A DNA stretch of 64,000 nucleotides from Kutzneria buriramensis (GTDB lineage: Bacteria > Actinomycetota > Actinomycetes > Mycobacteriales > Pseudonocardiaceae), in assembly GCF_043575855.1 (NCBI RefSeq), contig NZ_CP144375.1, positions 310,001-374,000 of the forward strand, in the 5' to 3' direction. Under the pieces are notes generated by a model. It was not told the DNA's origin, did not search any database, and was given only the letters and a program-made list of their open reading frames with translations. The position numbers were made by a program, and so were the translations under genes. Of this stretch, positions 34,891-43,139 are shown in pieces (positions within the stretch are counted from its first letter, which is position 1; each line of letters starts with the position of its first letter).

Positions 34891-35874
34891 ATGGAGCTCA
34901 TTGACCGGCGGATCGTGCAATGCCTGCAACGCGACGGCCGGGCCCCGTTCCGCCGGCTCGCCGAGGCACTCGGCATCTCCGAGCAGACCGTGGCCCGACG
35001 GTACCGCGCCCTGCACAACGACGGCGCGCTGCGCGTGCGGGCCTACCTGGGCGACCGGGCCACCGGCACCCAGCGGTGGTTCGTCCGGGTGCAGTGCCGG
35101 CCGGACGCCGCCGACGTCCTCGCCGACGCGATCGCCGCCCGCGACGACGTGTCGTGGGTCAGCACCACCTCCGGCGGCTCCGAGATCGTCTGCGTCGCGT
35201 TCACCGACCCCGACGCCCCGCGCGGCTCCGTGCTGGCCCGGTTGCCGCGTACCAGTCAGGTGCTGAGCTTCACCGCGTTCGCCGTGCTGCACATGCACGT
35301 CAGCAGTGACACCAAATGGCTCGCCTATGACGATCCGCTCAGCCCCGAGCAGCTGGCCGTGCTTCGCCCGCACCGGCCCTCCCCGGGCCCGTCGGCCAGC
35401 CCCACCCTTCGGCCCGACGACGCGCCCCTGCTGGCCGAGCTCAACCGTGACGGCCGGCTCGGCGTCGTCGCACTGGCCAAGGCCACCGGCTGGCCCCAGT
35501 CACGCGTGTCCACCCGCCTCGACGAGCTCCTGTCCTCCGGCGCCCTGCACATCGCCGTCGACCTCGCCCCGCCGCTGTTCGGCTTCCACGCCAGCGCCTA
35601 TCTCTGGCTCACCGTGACCCCCGGCGAGCTCGATGCCACCGGCCACGCGCTGTCCCTGCACCCCGAGACCACGTTCTCCGCCGCCGTCACCGGCGCGGCC
35701 AACCTCCTGGTCACCGTCACCTGCCGCACCACCGAGGACCTGTACCTCTACGTCACCAGCAAGATCGGCGCGTTGCCGGCCGTGCACCAGGTCGAGATCG
35801 TGCCCGTGCTGCACCACCTCAAGCAGTCCGGCACGCTGATGCGCAACGGCCGCCTCGTGCTGGAGCCGGCGTGA
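34891..35874 (+). CDS. Lrp/AsnC-family regulator with two HTH-Lig units, paralogue 2
   Basis: The protein has 327 residues and is clearly paralogous to the protein at 30575: RRIVQCLQRDGRAPFRRLAE, ISEQTVARRYRAL, LPRTSQVLSFTAFAVLHMHV and a second HTH GVVALAKATGWPQSRVSTRL. The final ligand domain ends YVTSKIGALPAVHQVEIVPV. It is divergent from the aldo/keto reductase, quinone reductase and MFS operon, in the usual position for a local regulator. No strong ribosome-binding site precedes ATG 34891. Confidence 0.85.
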   Translation: MELIDRRIVQCLQRDGRAPFRRLAEALGISEQTVARRYRALHNDGALRVRAYLGDRATGTQRWFVRVQCRPDAADVLADAIAARDDVSWVSTTSGGSEIVCVAFTDPDAPRGSVLARLPRTSQVLSFTAFAVLHMHVSSDTKWLAYDDPLSPEQLAVLRPHRPSPGPSASPTLRPDDAPLLAELNRDGRLGVVALAKATGWPQSRVSTRLDELLSSGALHIAVDLAPPLFGFHASAYLWLTVTPGELDATGHALSLHPETTFSAAVTGAANLLVTVTCRTTEDLYLYVTSKIGALPAVHQVEIVPVLHHLKQSGTLMRNGRLVLEPA

Positions 35875-35935
35875 CGATGCGGCGTGGTAGCAGCCTGGCG
35901 AGGACGGACGGGATCGCCCGGTCCGGGCAGTGACA

Positions 35936-36316
35936 TCAGAAGGTGATCGCGATGCCGATCATCGGATCCCGCTTGAGATGCAGTGCCCTGGCGAACCAGT
36001 TGCCCACGCGTGACGCGATGTAGCGCTTGGCCAGCAGGGCGCGGGCGTTGCTCGTTTGCGTCTCGTCGAGGAGGTGGGCCGTGCCGGCCACATGCTCGGC
36101 CCTCGGCTTGACGTTGCCGCGCACATCACACGCCGCGATGTCGACCCGGGGGTTGTTGCGGATGCGCTTGACCTTCGCCGAGGTGGCCCCGGTGACCACG
36201 GTCATCGTGTCGCCGTCCATCACGTACCAGACCGGGGTCGGCACCGGGGTGCCGTCCTTGCGATATGTCGTCAGGCTTATCTGTTTGCTGGCGACGATCT
36301 GCGCATTGAGATTCAC
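35936..36316 (-). CDS. PPOX-class (F420/flavin) oxidoreductase family protein
   Basis: The protein has 126 residues of the split-barrel flavin-binding fold: KQISLTTYRKDGTPVPTPVW, YVMDGDTMTVVTGATSAKVK, RIRNNPRVDIAACDVRGN. This is the PPOX/F420-dependent Rv-type subgroup common in actinomycetes. GTG 36316 is preceded by GAGGA at eight bases; another GTG two codons upstream is possible. The longer frame to 36421 is not family-like. The related protein at 40315 shares the TTYRKDGTPV motif. Confidence 0.75.
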   Translation of the reverse strand: MNLNAQIVASKQISLTTYRKDGTPVPTPVWYVMDGDTMTVVTGATSAKVKRIRNNPRVDIAACDVRGNVKPRAEHVAGTAHLLDETQTSNARALLAKRYIASRVGNWFARALHLKRDPMIGIAITF

Positions 36317-36445
36317 GATCACGGTCCTCACAGTCGTTGTCAGATCACGGAAGCACCGGTCGGCGCGGTGTTCCGCGCGACACGCCGCCGGGTGCGCGAT
36401 GTCGTCGACCGACGCGGTCACGAGGTCGTTGCACTGCCTGGGACA

Positions 36446-37240
36446 TCAGACCGATGCTTTCAGCTCGGCCAAGCGGGCGTTCAGGGCGGTGCGAATGCCG
36501 TCGATCGCATCCGCGCCGACGGCGAGCCGCAACGGCGGCTCGTCGGCCGCGACGACGGTCATCACGGCGTCGGCGACCGCCTCAGGGTCACCGAACGAGT
36601 CGTGCGGCCGCTGGGACATCTCCTGCAGGAACTTGCCGACGGTCGGCCGGTACGGCTCAGCAGGCGGCACGTAGAGCGAGCTGTGGGCGAAATCGGTGCC
36701 GAACAGTCCTGGCTGGATGATCGTCACCTTCACCCCGGCCGGCGCCAGCTCGATCGCCAGCGATTCGCTGAGCAGTTCCAGCGCGGCCTTCGACGCCGAG
36801 TACACACCGGACGCCGGCCAGGCGACGTGTCCGTTCAGCGAGGACACCTGCACAACTCGGCCACGCGAGGCCCGCAACGCCGGAAGACTGGCCCGCAGCA
36901 CAGCCAGCGGGGCCAGCACATTGGTGTCGAACACCGCCTTCGCTTCTGCGGCGGCGATCTGCTCGACAGCGCCGAAGGCGCCGTATCCGGCGTTGTTGAC
37001 CAGCACGTCGAGACCGCCGGCGGCCTCGATCGCCTCGGCGATGGCCAGCTCAGCGTTGGGGTCGGTGATGTCGAGCGCGAGCGGCATGACCTGCCCCGCG
37101 GGATCCGAAGCCGCGAGTTGGGCCAGTCGGTCGGCCCGACGCCCCACCGCGATGACCCGCGCACCGGAGGCCAGCGCTCGATCGGTGATGCGACGGCCGA
37201 ACCCCGAGGTGGCGCCGGTGACGAGCCAGATGTCAGACAT
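36446..37240 (-). CDS. Short-chain dehydrogenase/reductase
   Basis: The protein has 264 residues. The cofactor motif TGATSGFGRRI, NNAGYGAFGAVEQ, the active-site Ser in VVQVSSLNGHVAWP and the YSASK catalytic Tyr-Lys pair define a classical SDR, and GLFGTDFAHSSL follows as in oxidoreductases of this subgroup. The substrate is unknown. It is divergent from an HTH regulator at 37400 with 159 bp between, an arrangement common in actinomycetes where the regulator controls the SDR. Confidence 0.9.
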   Translation of the reverse strand: MSDIWLVTGATSGFGRRITDRALASGARVIAVGRRADRLAQLAASDPAGQVMPLALDITDPNAELAIAEAIEAAGGLDVLVNNAGYGAFGAVEQIAAAEAKAVFDTNVLAPLAVLRASLPALRASRGRVVQVSSLNGHVAWPASGVYSASKAALELLSESLAIELAPAGVKVTIIQPGLFGTDFAHSSLYVPPAEPYRPTVGKFLQEMSQRPHDSFGDPEAVADAVMTVVAADEPPLRLAVGADAIDGIRTALNARLAELKASV

Positions 37241-37399
37241 GATCGGCTTCCTTACCTGAGTCGGATCGGGCGATCGCCCAGCACCGAGTCAAGCAGCGCC
37301 CATGGCCCTGAACAGGGGCTGAGCTGGTCCAGCGCATCCTGGGAACGCGAGGGCCACCCTCGCACTTGCCGGACGCTCCGATCGGCCCATGATGGAGTC

Positions 37400-38281
37400 A
37401 TGAGCCGCAACGAAGAGCTCAGCGACTTCCTCCGCGCCCGCCGTGCGGCCATCGATCCGCGATCGCTGGGAATCATCGACGATCAGGCCCGCCGCGTGCC
37501 GGGACTGCGCCGCGAGGAGCTCGCCCGGCTCGCCGGCGTCAGCGTCGACTACTACACCCGCCTCGAACAGGGACGGCCGATCACACCGTCCGACTCGGTG
37601 CTGGACGCGATCGCCACCGCGCTGCAACTCGACGCCACCGAACGCACCTACCTGCACACCGTCTCCCGGCCGCAGACCAGCTCCCGACGCCGGACCACCC
37701 GTGCCGGCCAGGCGGTGCGCCGCGGCCAGCTCGAGCTCCTGGAGGCGCTCGGCGACACCCCCGCGTTCATCCTCGGCAGGCGCACCGACATCCTCGCCGC
37801 CAACCGGATGGCCCGGGCCGTGCTCGCCGACTTCACCGCCATGCCGGCCCGCCAGCGCAACGCCGCCCGCTGGATCCTGCTCGACGAAGCCGCCCGCTCG
37901 CTGTACGGAGACGGTTGGGCCAAGGTCGGCTCCGAGGTGGTCGGCACCCTGCGCATGGACGCCGCCCGCCACCCCGACGACCCCAGGACCGCCGAACTGG
38001 TCGGCGAGCTGTCCATGAGAAGCGAGCACTTCCGCCGGTGGTGGGCCGACCAGAAGGTGGTCGAGTGGACCTACGACGAGAAGATCCTGCATCACCCGAT
38101 CGCCGGAACGCTGACCCTGGCCACCGAAGCGGTGACGTTTCCCGCCGATCCCGACCAGATCATGTTCACCCTCCTGCCCAAACCCGGTTCACCCACCCAG
38201 CAGGCATTGACCATGCTGTCCGCGTGGCTGGAGCAGCACGATCCCGACGACGAGCCATCGGCACAGGCACCTCGATCCTGA
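37400..38281 (+). CDS. HTH regulator of the XRE/MmyB-like group
   Basis: The protein has 293 residues. The N-terminal XRE helix-turn-helix (RRVPGLRREELARLAGVSVD, YYTRLEQGRPITPSDSVLDA) carries the VPGLRREELA motif of this group. It is followed by the MmyB-like ligand domain (FILGRRTDILAANRMARAVL, DEAARSLYGDGW, HHPIAGTLTLATEAVTFP). Such proteins usually repress a divergent SDR, here 36446. ATG 37400 follows GGAG; an ATG 9 bp upstream is out of frame. Confidence 0.9.
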   Translation: MSRNEELSDFLRARRAAIDPRSLGIIDDQARRVPGLRREELARLAGVSVDYYTRLEQGRPITPSDSVLDAIATALQLDATERTYLHTVSRPQTSSRRRTTRAGQAVRRGQLELLEALGDTPAFILGRRTDILAANRMARAVLADFTAMPARQRNAARWILLDEAARSLYGDGWAKVGSEVVGTLRMDAARHPDDPRTAELVGELSMRSEHFRRWWADQKVVEWTYDEKILHHPIAGTLTLATEAVTFPADPDQIMFTLLPKPGSPTQQALTMLSAWLEQHDPDDEPSAQAPRS

Positions 38282-38581
38282 TCCATCCCGAGCCGGCCAG
38301 CAGCGGGCGGGCCGTTCGCGCGAATTCCCAGGGCCATGACAGGTCCTTCCTACCCCGCTTGCGATCACTGTCCAGTTCCTCACGGCGCGCCGGCGCTGTT
38401 CCTGCGCCGACACCAGGCTGATCTCGCCAGCCCCAGACCAAGCCGACTGGTCCATCCCGAGCCGGCCACCGCCGGCCCGCCGCTGCTGTGCCAGGCCCCA
38501 AGAGAGCCACGACCCGCTCGGCACCCTTCAGGCCCAAGCCGAGCACCTACCGGCCTGAGAAGACACGGGCAGGTCGTCCCG
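38282..38581. other. Interval with an 18-bp direct repeat and no gene
   Basis: TCCATCCCGAGCCGGCCA occurs at about 38282 and again at about 38451. No protein-like frame is convincing. It may be debris of a duplicated gene end. Confidence 0.4.
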
Positions 38582-39184
38582 TCAGTCTCGCGGACAGGTG
38601 TGACGGGGGAACAGTCGTTCGACGGCGGTGATGATGGCCGCTCGCCGGGCCGCTAAGAACGTGTCGCGGTCCATGCCGGCCGGGATGGGGATGTCGGGCA
38701 GGTTGGCCCAGGTCATGGCGATCTGGCTGACGATCACCAGGATGTCCATCGGGTCCCAGGCGGGGTCGAGCAGCCCGTCCTTTTGGGCCTGGCGGACCTG
38801 CTCGGTCTTGCGGGCGGCCGACTTGCGCATCGGGTCGTCGGCGTCTCGTTCGGCGTCGCCCAGCTCCAGCCGGCTCCAGGCCGTCAGCCGGTACCGCTCG
38901 GGATGGGCGGCGTAGTAGTCGAACAGACGGCCCGCGTAGCCCGGCATGTCGGTGGGGTCCAGGCGGGTCGCCTCGGCGATCGCCGCGAGCTCGCGGGTGG
39001 CGACGGACCGGTACAGGTCGTCCTTGCCGCCGCTGAAGTAGGCGTAGACGCGTTCCGTGCTGGTCTTGGCCGCTTTCGCGATGCGGGCGATGCGCGCGCC
39101 GGCGATGCCGTGCGCGGCGAACTCGGCCGTGGCCGCGGCGACGATCCGGTCGCGGGTGGAGTCGAGGGCGGCCTGGTGAGTCAT
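38582..39184 (-). CDS. TetR-family regulator
   Basis: The protein has 200 residues. The helix-turn-helix DRIVAAATAEFAAHGIAGAR, IAKAAKTSTERVYAYF is typical; a TetR_C domain follows (RLFDYYAAHPERYRLTAWSR, MTWANLPDIPIPAGM). ATG 39184 is the first Met of the domain; the frame runs far upstream through the divergent gene as a shadow. Two identical-type palindromes CAAAAC-N4-GTTTTG lie between this gene and the divergent aldo/keto reductase operon, 14 and 56 bp from its start. Confidence 0.9.
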   Translation of the reverse strand: MTHQAALDSTRDRIVAAATAEFAAHGIAGARIARIAKAAKTSTERVYAYFSGGKDDLYRSVATRELAAIAEATRLDPTDMPGYAGRLFDYYAAHPERYRLTAWSRLELGDAERDADDPMRKSAARKTEQVRQAQKDGLLDPAWDPMDILVIVSQIAMTWANLPDIPIPAGMDRDTFLAARRAAIITAVERLFPRHTCPRD

Positions 39185-39198
39185 GCCACAGAGCCTAC

Positions 39199-39214
39199 CA
39201 AAACGTTCGTTTTG
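39199..39214. promoter_or_regulatory. TetR operator, proximal copy
   Basis: CAAAACGTTCGTTTTG is a perfect 6+6 palindrome with a 4-base centre, 14 bp upstream of the TetR start. Confidence 0.7.
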
Positions 39215-39240
39215 ACAGTGGCCTCGACGCGTCGTAAGTT

Positions 39241-39256
39241 CAAAACAAAAGTTTTG
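39241..39256. promoter_or_regulatory. TetR operator, distal copy
   Basis: CAAAACAAAAGTTTTG has the same arms as the other copy. The copies are 42 bp apart, four helical turns, and this one ends 21 bp upstream of the aldo/keto reductase start. Confidence 0.7.
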
Positions 39257-39277
39257 GTTCGACGACGGGAGGCAGTC

Positions 39278-40273
39278 ATGCACCAGCGGACACTCGGCAG
39301 CCAGGGCCTGAAGGTCTCGGCCATCGGCTACGGCTCGATGGGCCTGACCATGGCCTACGGCCCCTCCGACGTGGAGGCGGGCCTGGCCGCTATTCGGCGC
39401 GCCCACGACCTCGGCGTCACCTTCTTCGACACCGCTGAGATCTACGGCTGGGGCGGCGCCTACGGCTGGGAGGACAACAACAACGAGGCCCTGCTCGGCC
39501 GGGCGGTCAAGGACTTCCGCGACGAGGTGGTCCTCGCCACCAAGTTCGGCTTCCAGCGCACCGAGCAGGGCCTGGGCCTCAACAGCCGCCCCGACAACAT
39601 CCGCCGGGTCGCCGACAACAGCCTGCGCTACCTGGACACCGATCACATCGACGTCCTCTACCAGCACCGCGTCGACCCCGACGTGCCGATCGAGGACGTC
39701 GCCGGCGCGGTCAAAGAGCTGATCGACGCCGGCAAGGTCCGGCACTTCGGCCTCAGCGAGGCCGGCCCGGAGACGATGCGCCGCGCCCACGCCGTGCAGC
39801 CGGTGTCGGTGCTGCAGACCGAGTACTCCCTGTTCGAGCGGGACGTCGAGCAGCTGTTCCCGACGCTGGCCGAGCTCGGCATCGGCCTGGTCGCCTACTC
39901 CCCGCTGGGCCGCGGCTTCATCACCGGAGCGGCCAAGCCGGCCGCCGAGTACGACAGCACCGACATGCGCACCTTCGACCCGCGCTGGCAGCCCGGCAAC
40001 TTCGAGCGCAACGTCGCGGCCGTGGAGCAGCTGGCCGAGCTCGGGAAAGCCAAGGGGGCCACCGTGTCCCAGCTGGCCCTGGCCTGGCTGCTGGCTCAGG
40101 GCGAGCACATCGTGCCCATCCCCGGCACCCGCAGCGCCGCCCGGATCGAGGAGAACACTGCCGCCGCCGACATCACGCTCACCGAGGCCGACCTCGCGGC
40201 CATCCGCGAGATCCTCCCGCACGGCGGCTTCGGCGCCCGCTACCGCGAGGGCGAAGTGCCCACCTGGACCTGA
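39278..40273 (+). CDS. Aldo/keto reductase
   Basis: The protein has 331 residues of the YghZ/AKR11-13-like subgroup: GYGSMGLTMAYGPSD, Asp/Tyr in FFDTAEIYGWGGAYGWEDNN, Lys in VVLATKFGFQ, His in DVLYQHRVDPDVPIED, and NADP binding PIPGTRSAARIEEN. ATG 39278 follows GGGAGG by five bases. First gene of an operon with PPOX, hydrolase and SDR genes under the TetR operators at 39199 and 39241. Confidence 0.9.
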   Translation: MHQRTLGSQGLKVSAIGYGSMGLTMAYGPSDVEAGLAAIRRAHDLGVTFFDTAEIYGWGGAYGWEDNNNEALLGRAVKDFRDEVVLATKFGFQRTEQGLGLNSRPDNIRRVADNSLRYLDTDHIDVLYQHRVDPDVPIEDVAGAVKELIDAGKVRHFGLSEAGPETMRRAHAVQPVSVLQTEYSLFERDVEQLFPTLAELGIGLVAYSPLGRGFITGAAKPAAEYDSTDMRTFDPRWQPGNFERNVAAVEQLAELGKAKGATVSQLALAWLLAQGEHIVPIPGTRSAARIEENTAAADITLTEADLAAIREILPHGGFGARYREGEVPTWT

Positions 40274-40314
40274 GCCCCCGCCTCGGCTCCGATGTGGTCA
40301 AGAAGGAGAAACCT

Positions 40315-40746
40315 ATGCGGCACAAGACACTTGACGTGCGGGGCGGGAACGGGTCGATGACCGGTCGCGGCTCGTGGGAGGCGGTCGGCGCCGCCAGATA
40401 CGCCCTGCTCACCACCTACCGCAAGGACGGCACTCCCGTTGGCGTGCCGGTATGGCTGGCCCGCAACGGCCAGAAGATCGTCATCTGGACCTACGCCGGT
40501 TCGGGGAAGGTCAACCGCATCAGGCGCAACCCCGATGTCACCTTGCAGATCTGCGACACCTACGGCACGAGGACCACCGGCGAGATCGTCCGCGGCCACG
40601 CCACCGTCCAAGATGCCGCTGTCGCCAAGCGCACCCGTGCCGTCGTCGGCCGGAAGTACGGGCTGATCGGCCTGGCCATGATCCACGCCAGTAGGTACCT
40701 GCGCGGAGCGGATGCCACCGTCGGCCTGACCATCGAGTCGGTGTGA
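40315..40746 (+). CDS. PPOX-class (F420/flavin) oxidoreductase family protein
   Basis: The protein has 143 residues with a split-barrel fold: RYALLTTYRKDGTPVGVPVW, IVIWTYAGSGKVNRIRRNPD, VTLQICDTYG. It resembles the protein at 35936 but is not a recent duplicate. AAGGAG precedes ATG 40315 by six bases. Second gene of the TetR-controlled operon, 41 bp after the aldo/keto reductase. Confidence 0.8.
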   Translation: MRHKTLDVRGGNGSMTGRGSWEAVGAARYALLTTYRKDGTPVGVPVWLARNGQKIVIWTYAGSGKVNRIRRNPDVTLQICDTYGTRTTGEIVRGHATVQDAAVAKRTRAVVGRKYGLIGLAMIHASRYLRGADATVGLTIESV

Positions 40747-40781
40747 CTCCCTCGTGCCCGACCGGAATCGAGGTTTGCTCC

Positions 40782-41735
40782 ATGTCACGACGTGACCCCG
40801 GCATCAACCGGCGTGCCGCGTTCCAGGCCCGCGTGATGCAGGCGTTGAACAGGGTCATGGTGCCCTTGGTGTTCTCCTCGCCACAGCTGCAATTCGCCAG
40901 CGAGCCGACAGCGGACCCGACGACCGTGACCATCCCGACCCGGCACGGGCCGGTGCGCGCGCTGGTGTACGCCCCGACCGCGCGGCAGATCGACCGGCAC
41001 GTGGCGGCCGGCGCGCGCCCGCCGGTGCACCTGGCCTTCCACCCCGGCGCGTTCATCGGCCGGCAGCCGGAGCAGGAGGACAACGTCGCCCGCTACCTCG
41101 CCGCCGATGTCGGTTGCTACGTCGTGGTTCCTGACTACGACGTGGCTCCGCAGGTGCGGTTCCCGGTAGCCGAGGAACAGTCCTACGACGCCTACCGCTG
41201 GGTGCGCGAGCAGGCCGAACACGCCGGCTGGGATCGCGACCGGATCTCCGTCGGGGGCGGCAGCGTCGGCGGCAAACTCGCCCTCACCGTGGCCCTGATG
41301 GCGATCGACGACGACTACCACCGCCCGGTCGCCGTGTCGGCCGAGTACCCGTTCGTCGACACGACCCGCGAGGACGCGGCGCGCACCTCCAGCAAGAAGC
41401 GGCCACTCGCGTCCCGCTCGCTCATGTCGCTGGTGCGGCGCACGTACTTCGCCGGCGTCGACCCGCACGCCCCGCTCGTCGCCACCGCGCACCACCCGCG
41501 ACGCGGCGAGCTGCCCCCGACGCTCATTGTCACCGCCGAATACGACACGCTTCGCCACGAGGGCAACGACTTCGCCCGCGACCTCGCCGCCCGCGGCGTC
41601 GAGGTCGCCCACCGCGAGTTCCCCGGCGTCGACCACCAGTTCACCCACACCGCGCCGGTCGAGACCGCCAAGGCCGCGATCCAGATGATCGGCGACCACC
41701 TCGCCAAGGCGTACACCGAGACCGCGGTCAAGTGA
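40782..41735 (+). CDS. Alpha/beta hydrolase of the HSL/BD-FAE type
   Basis: The protein has 317 residues. The oxyanion segment reads AFHPGAFIG where the family has HGGG, and the nucleophile elbow reads GGGSVGGKL where the family has GDSAGG; the Asp (VTAEYDTLRHEG) and His (FPGVDHQFTH) are normal. The Ser is kept, so activity is likely, but the unusual motifs may mark a separate subgroup. ATG 40782 follows GAGG at about nine bases; a GTG at 40743 overlapping the previous stop is the alternative. Third gene of the operon. Confidence 0.8.
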   Translation: MSRRDPGINRRAAFQARVMQALNRVMVPLVFSSPQLQFASEPTADPTTVTIPTRHGPVRALVYAPTARQIDRHVAAGARPPVHLAFHPGAFIGRQPEQEDNVARYLAADVGCYVVVPDYDVAPQVRFPVAEEQSYDAYRWVREQAEHAGWDRDRISVGGGSVGGKLALTVALMAIDDDYHRPVAVSAEYPFVDTTREDAARTSSKKRPLASRSLMSLVRRTYFAGVDPHAPLVATAHHPRRGELPPTLIVTAEYDTLRHEGNDFARDLAARGVEVAHREFPGVDHQFTHTAPVETAKAAIQMIGDHLAKAYTETAVK

Positions 41736-41776
41736 CGCCGACACACAGTGAACGACCACCCCTTGGGAGGTGTGAG

Positions 41777-42715
41777 ATGGGCTGGACCGCAGCCGACATC
41801 CCCGACCAGCACGGCCGCACGGCCCTGGTCACCGGGGCCAACGGCGGACTCGGGTTGGTCACCGCCAAAGCCTTGGCGGCCAAGGGCGCGCACGTGGTGA
41901 TGGCCGTGCGAAACCAGCAGAAGGCCGCTGCCGCAGTCGAACAGATCCGAGCGACCGTCCCCGACGCCTCGCTGGAACTGGTCGCGCTCGACCTGTCCTC
42001 GCAGGCGTCCGTGAAACAGGCCACCGACATGGTGCTGGCCGCCCATGACCGCCTCGACCTCCTGGTCAACAACGCCGGTGTGATGGCGATATCCGAGGCG
42101 CGGACGGTCGACGGCTTCGAGATGCAGTTCGGCGTCGACCACCTGGGCCACTGGACCTTGACCGCGCTCCTGCTGCCCGCACTGCTGCGCACACCCGGCT
42201 CCCGGATCGTGACCGTCACCAGCACCGCCCGCAACACCGGCCGTCCCGTCGACGTGGCCAACCCGCACCTGGAGGGCCGTTACGGGGCCTGGCGCGCCTA
42301 CGGGCAGGCGAAGCTGGCCAACTACCACTTCGGGCTCGGGCTACAGCGTGAGCTGGAGCGGGCCGGCGCGAGCACGGCCAGCCTGATCGCGCACCCAGGC
42401 ATGGCCAACACCGACCTGCAAACGGTCAGCGTGCAAGGCTCGGGAGGCGGGGCCTCCCAGCGGTTCGGCGTCTTCATGGCCGAGCGCACCGGCATGTCAC
42501 CCGACGACGGCGCGCTGCCGCAGCTACGCGCCGCGACCGATCCGGCGGCCAATGGCGGCGAACTCTACGGGCCACGGTTCGTGACCAGTGGCGCCCCGGT
42601 CCGCCGGCCGGTGCTGCGCAGGCTCGGCATAGACCGGGCCATCTCCAAGCTCTGGCAGGTCTCCGAACGCGAGACCGGCGTCGCACTCGATGTCCGTATC
42701 CCGGCAGGCGGGTGA
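41777..42715 (+). CDS. Short-chain dehydrogenase/reductase (retinol-dehydrogenase-like)
   Basis: The protein has 312 residues. The cofactor motif TGANGGLGLVTAKALA, NNAGVMAISEARTVDGFEMQ, SRIVTVTSTARN and AYGQAKLANYHFGLGL (Tyr-Lys pair) match the WWOX/retinol dehydrogenase-like SDRs of actinomycetes. GGGAGG precedes ATG 41777 by six bases. Last gene of the operon starting at 39278. Confidence 0.9.
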   Translation: MGWTAADIPDQHGRTALVTGANGGLGLVTAKALAAKGAHVVMAVRNQQKAAAAVEQIRATVPDASLELVALDLSSQASVKQATDMVLAAHDRLDLLVNNAGVMAISEARTVDGFEMQFGVDHLGHWTLTALLLPALLRTPGSRIVTVTSTARNTGRPVDVANPHLEGRYGAWRAYGQAKLANYHFGLGLQRELERAGASTASLIAHPGMANTDLQTVSVQGSGGGASQRFGVFMAERTGMSPDDGALPQLRAATDPAANGGELYGPRFVTSGAPVRRPVLRRLGIDRAISKLWQVSERETGVALDVRIPAGG

Positions 42716-43139
42716 TCGCGCGCGCCCCGACCGACAGGCACTCGGTTGTCCGTGCGGCCGCGCGCTGGGCCCAGATCACAGACCGCCAGCTCCAGATCCC
42801 GTTCACCGACCACGGATCCGCCGGCACCGACGTCGTGACGCGACCCTCGACTGGCCGCACCACCGCAACCTCGGCGTTGTCGATCTCGGTGTCAGATATC
42901 GACCGCCATGTGTCAGATATCGTCTTCAGTCACATTCGTCCGCAGGACAAGCCCGTTGTCCTCAACAACCGACCTGTCGATCACACGTTCGATTATGCAA
43001 TCAATAGACTCCCCGACCAGCCGCGATGGTCAGGCACAGGCCACGCTGGTTGGCACAGAGGTTGAGACGGGAGCGAACCCAGCGACGCCCGATCGTTGCC
43101 GCTGGTGACATGCACCGGATGGACACCGGGAACTCCACA
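42716..43139. other. Interval without a gene, holding repeats
   Basis: GTGTCAGATATCG is directly repeated at 42890 and 42909. Copy 2 of the dispersed repeat lies at 42937-43021. No frame is protein-like until the acyl-CoA synthetase fragment. Confidence 0.5.
42937..43021 (+). repeat. Dispersed imperfect repeat, copy 2
   Basis: Matches 28827-28915; its core is TCGATCACACGTTCGATTAT, GCAATCA. It shares CGTCCG, CCCGTTGTCC and the GACCAG end with copy 1 at the same spacing. Confidence 0.55.
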
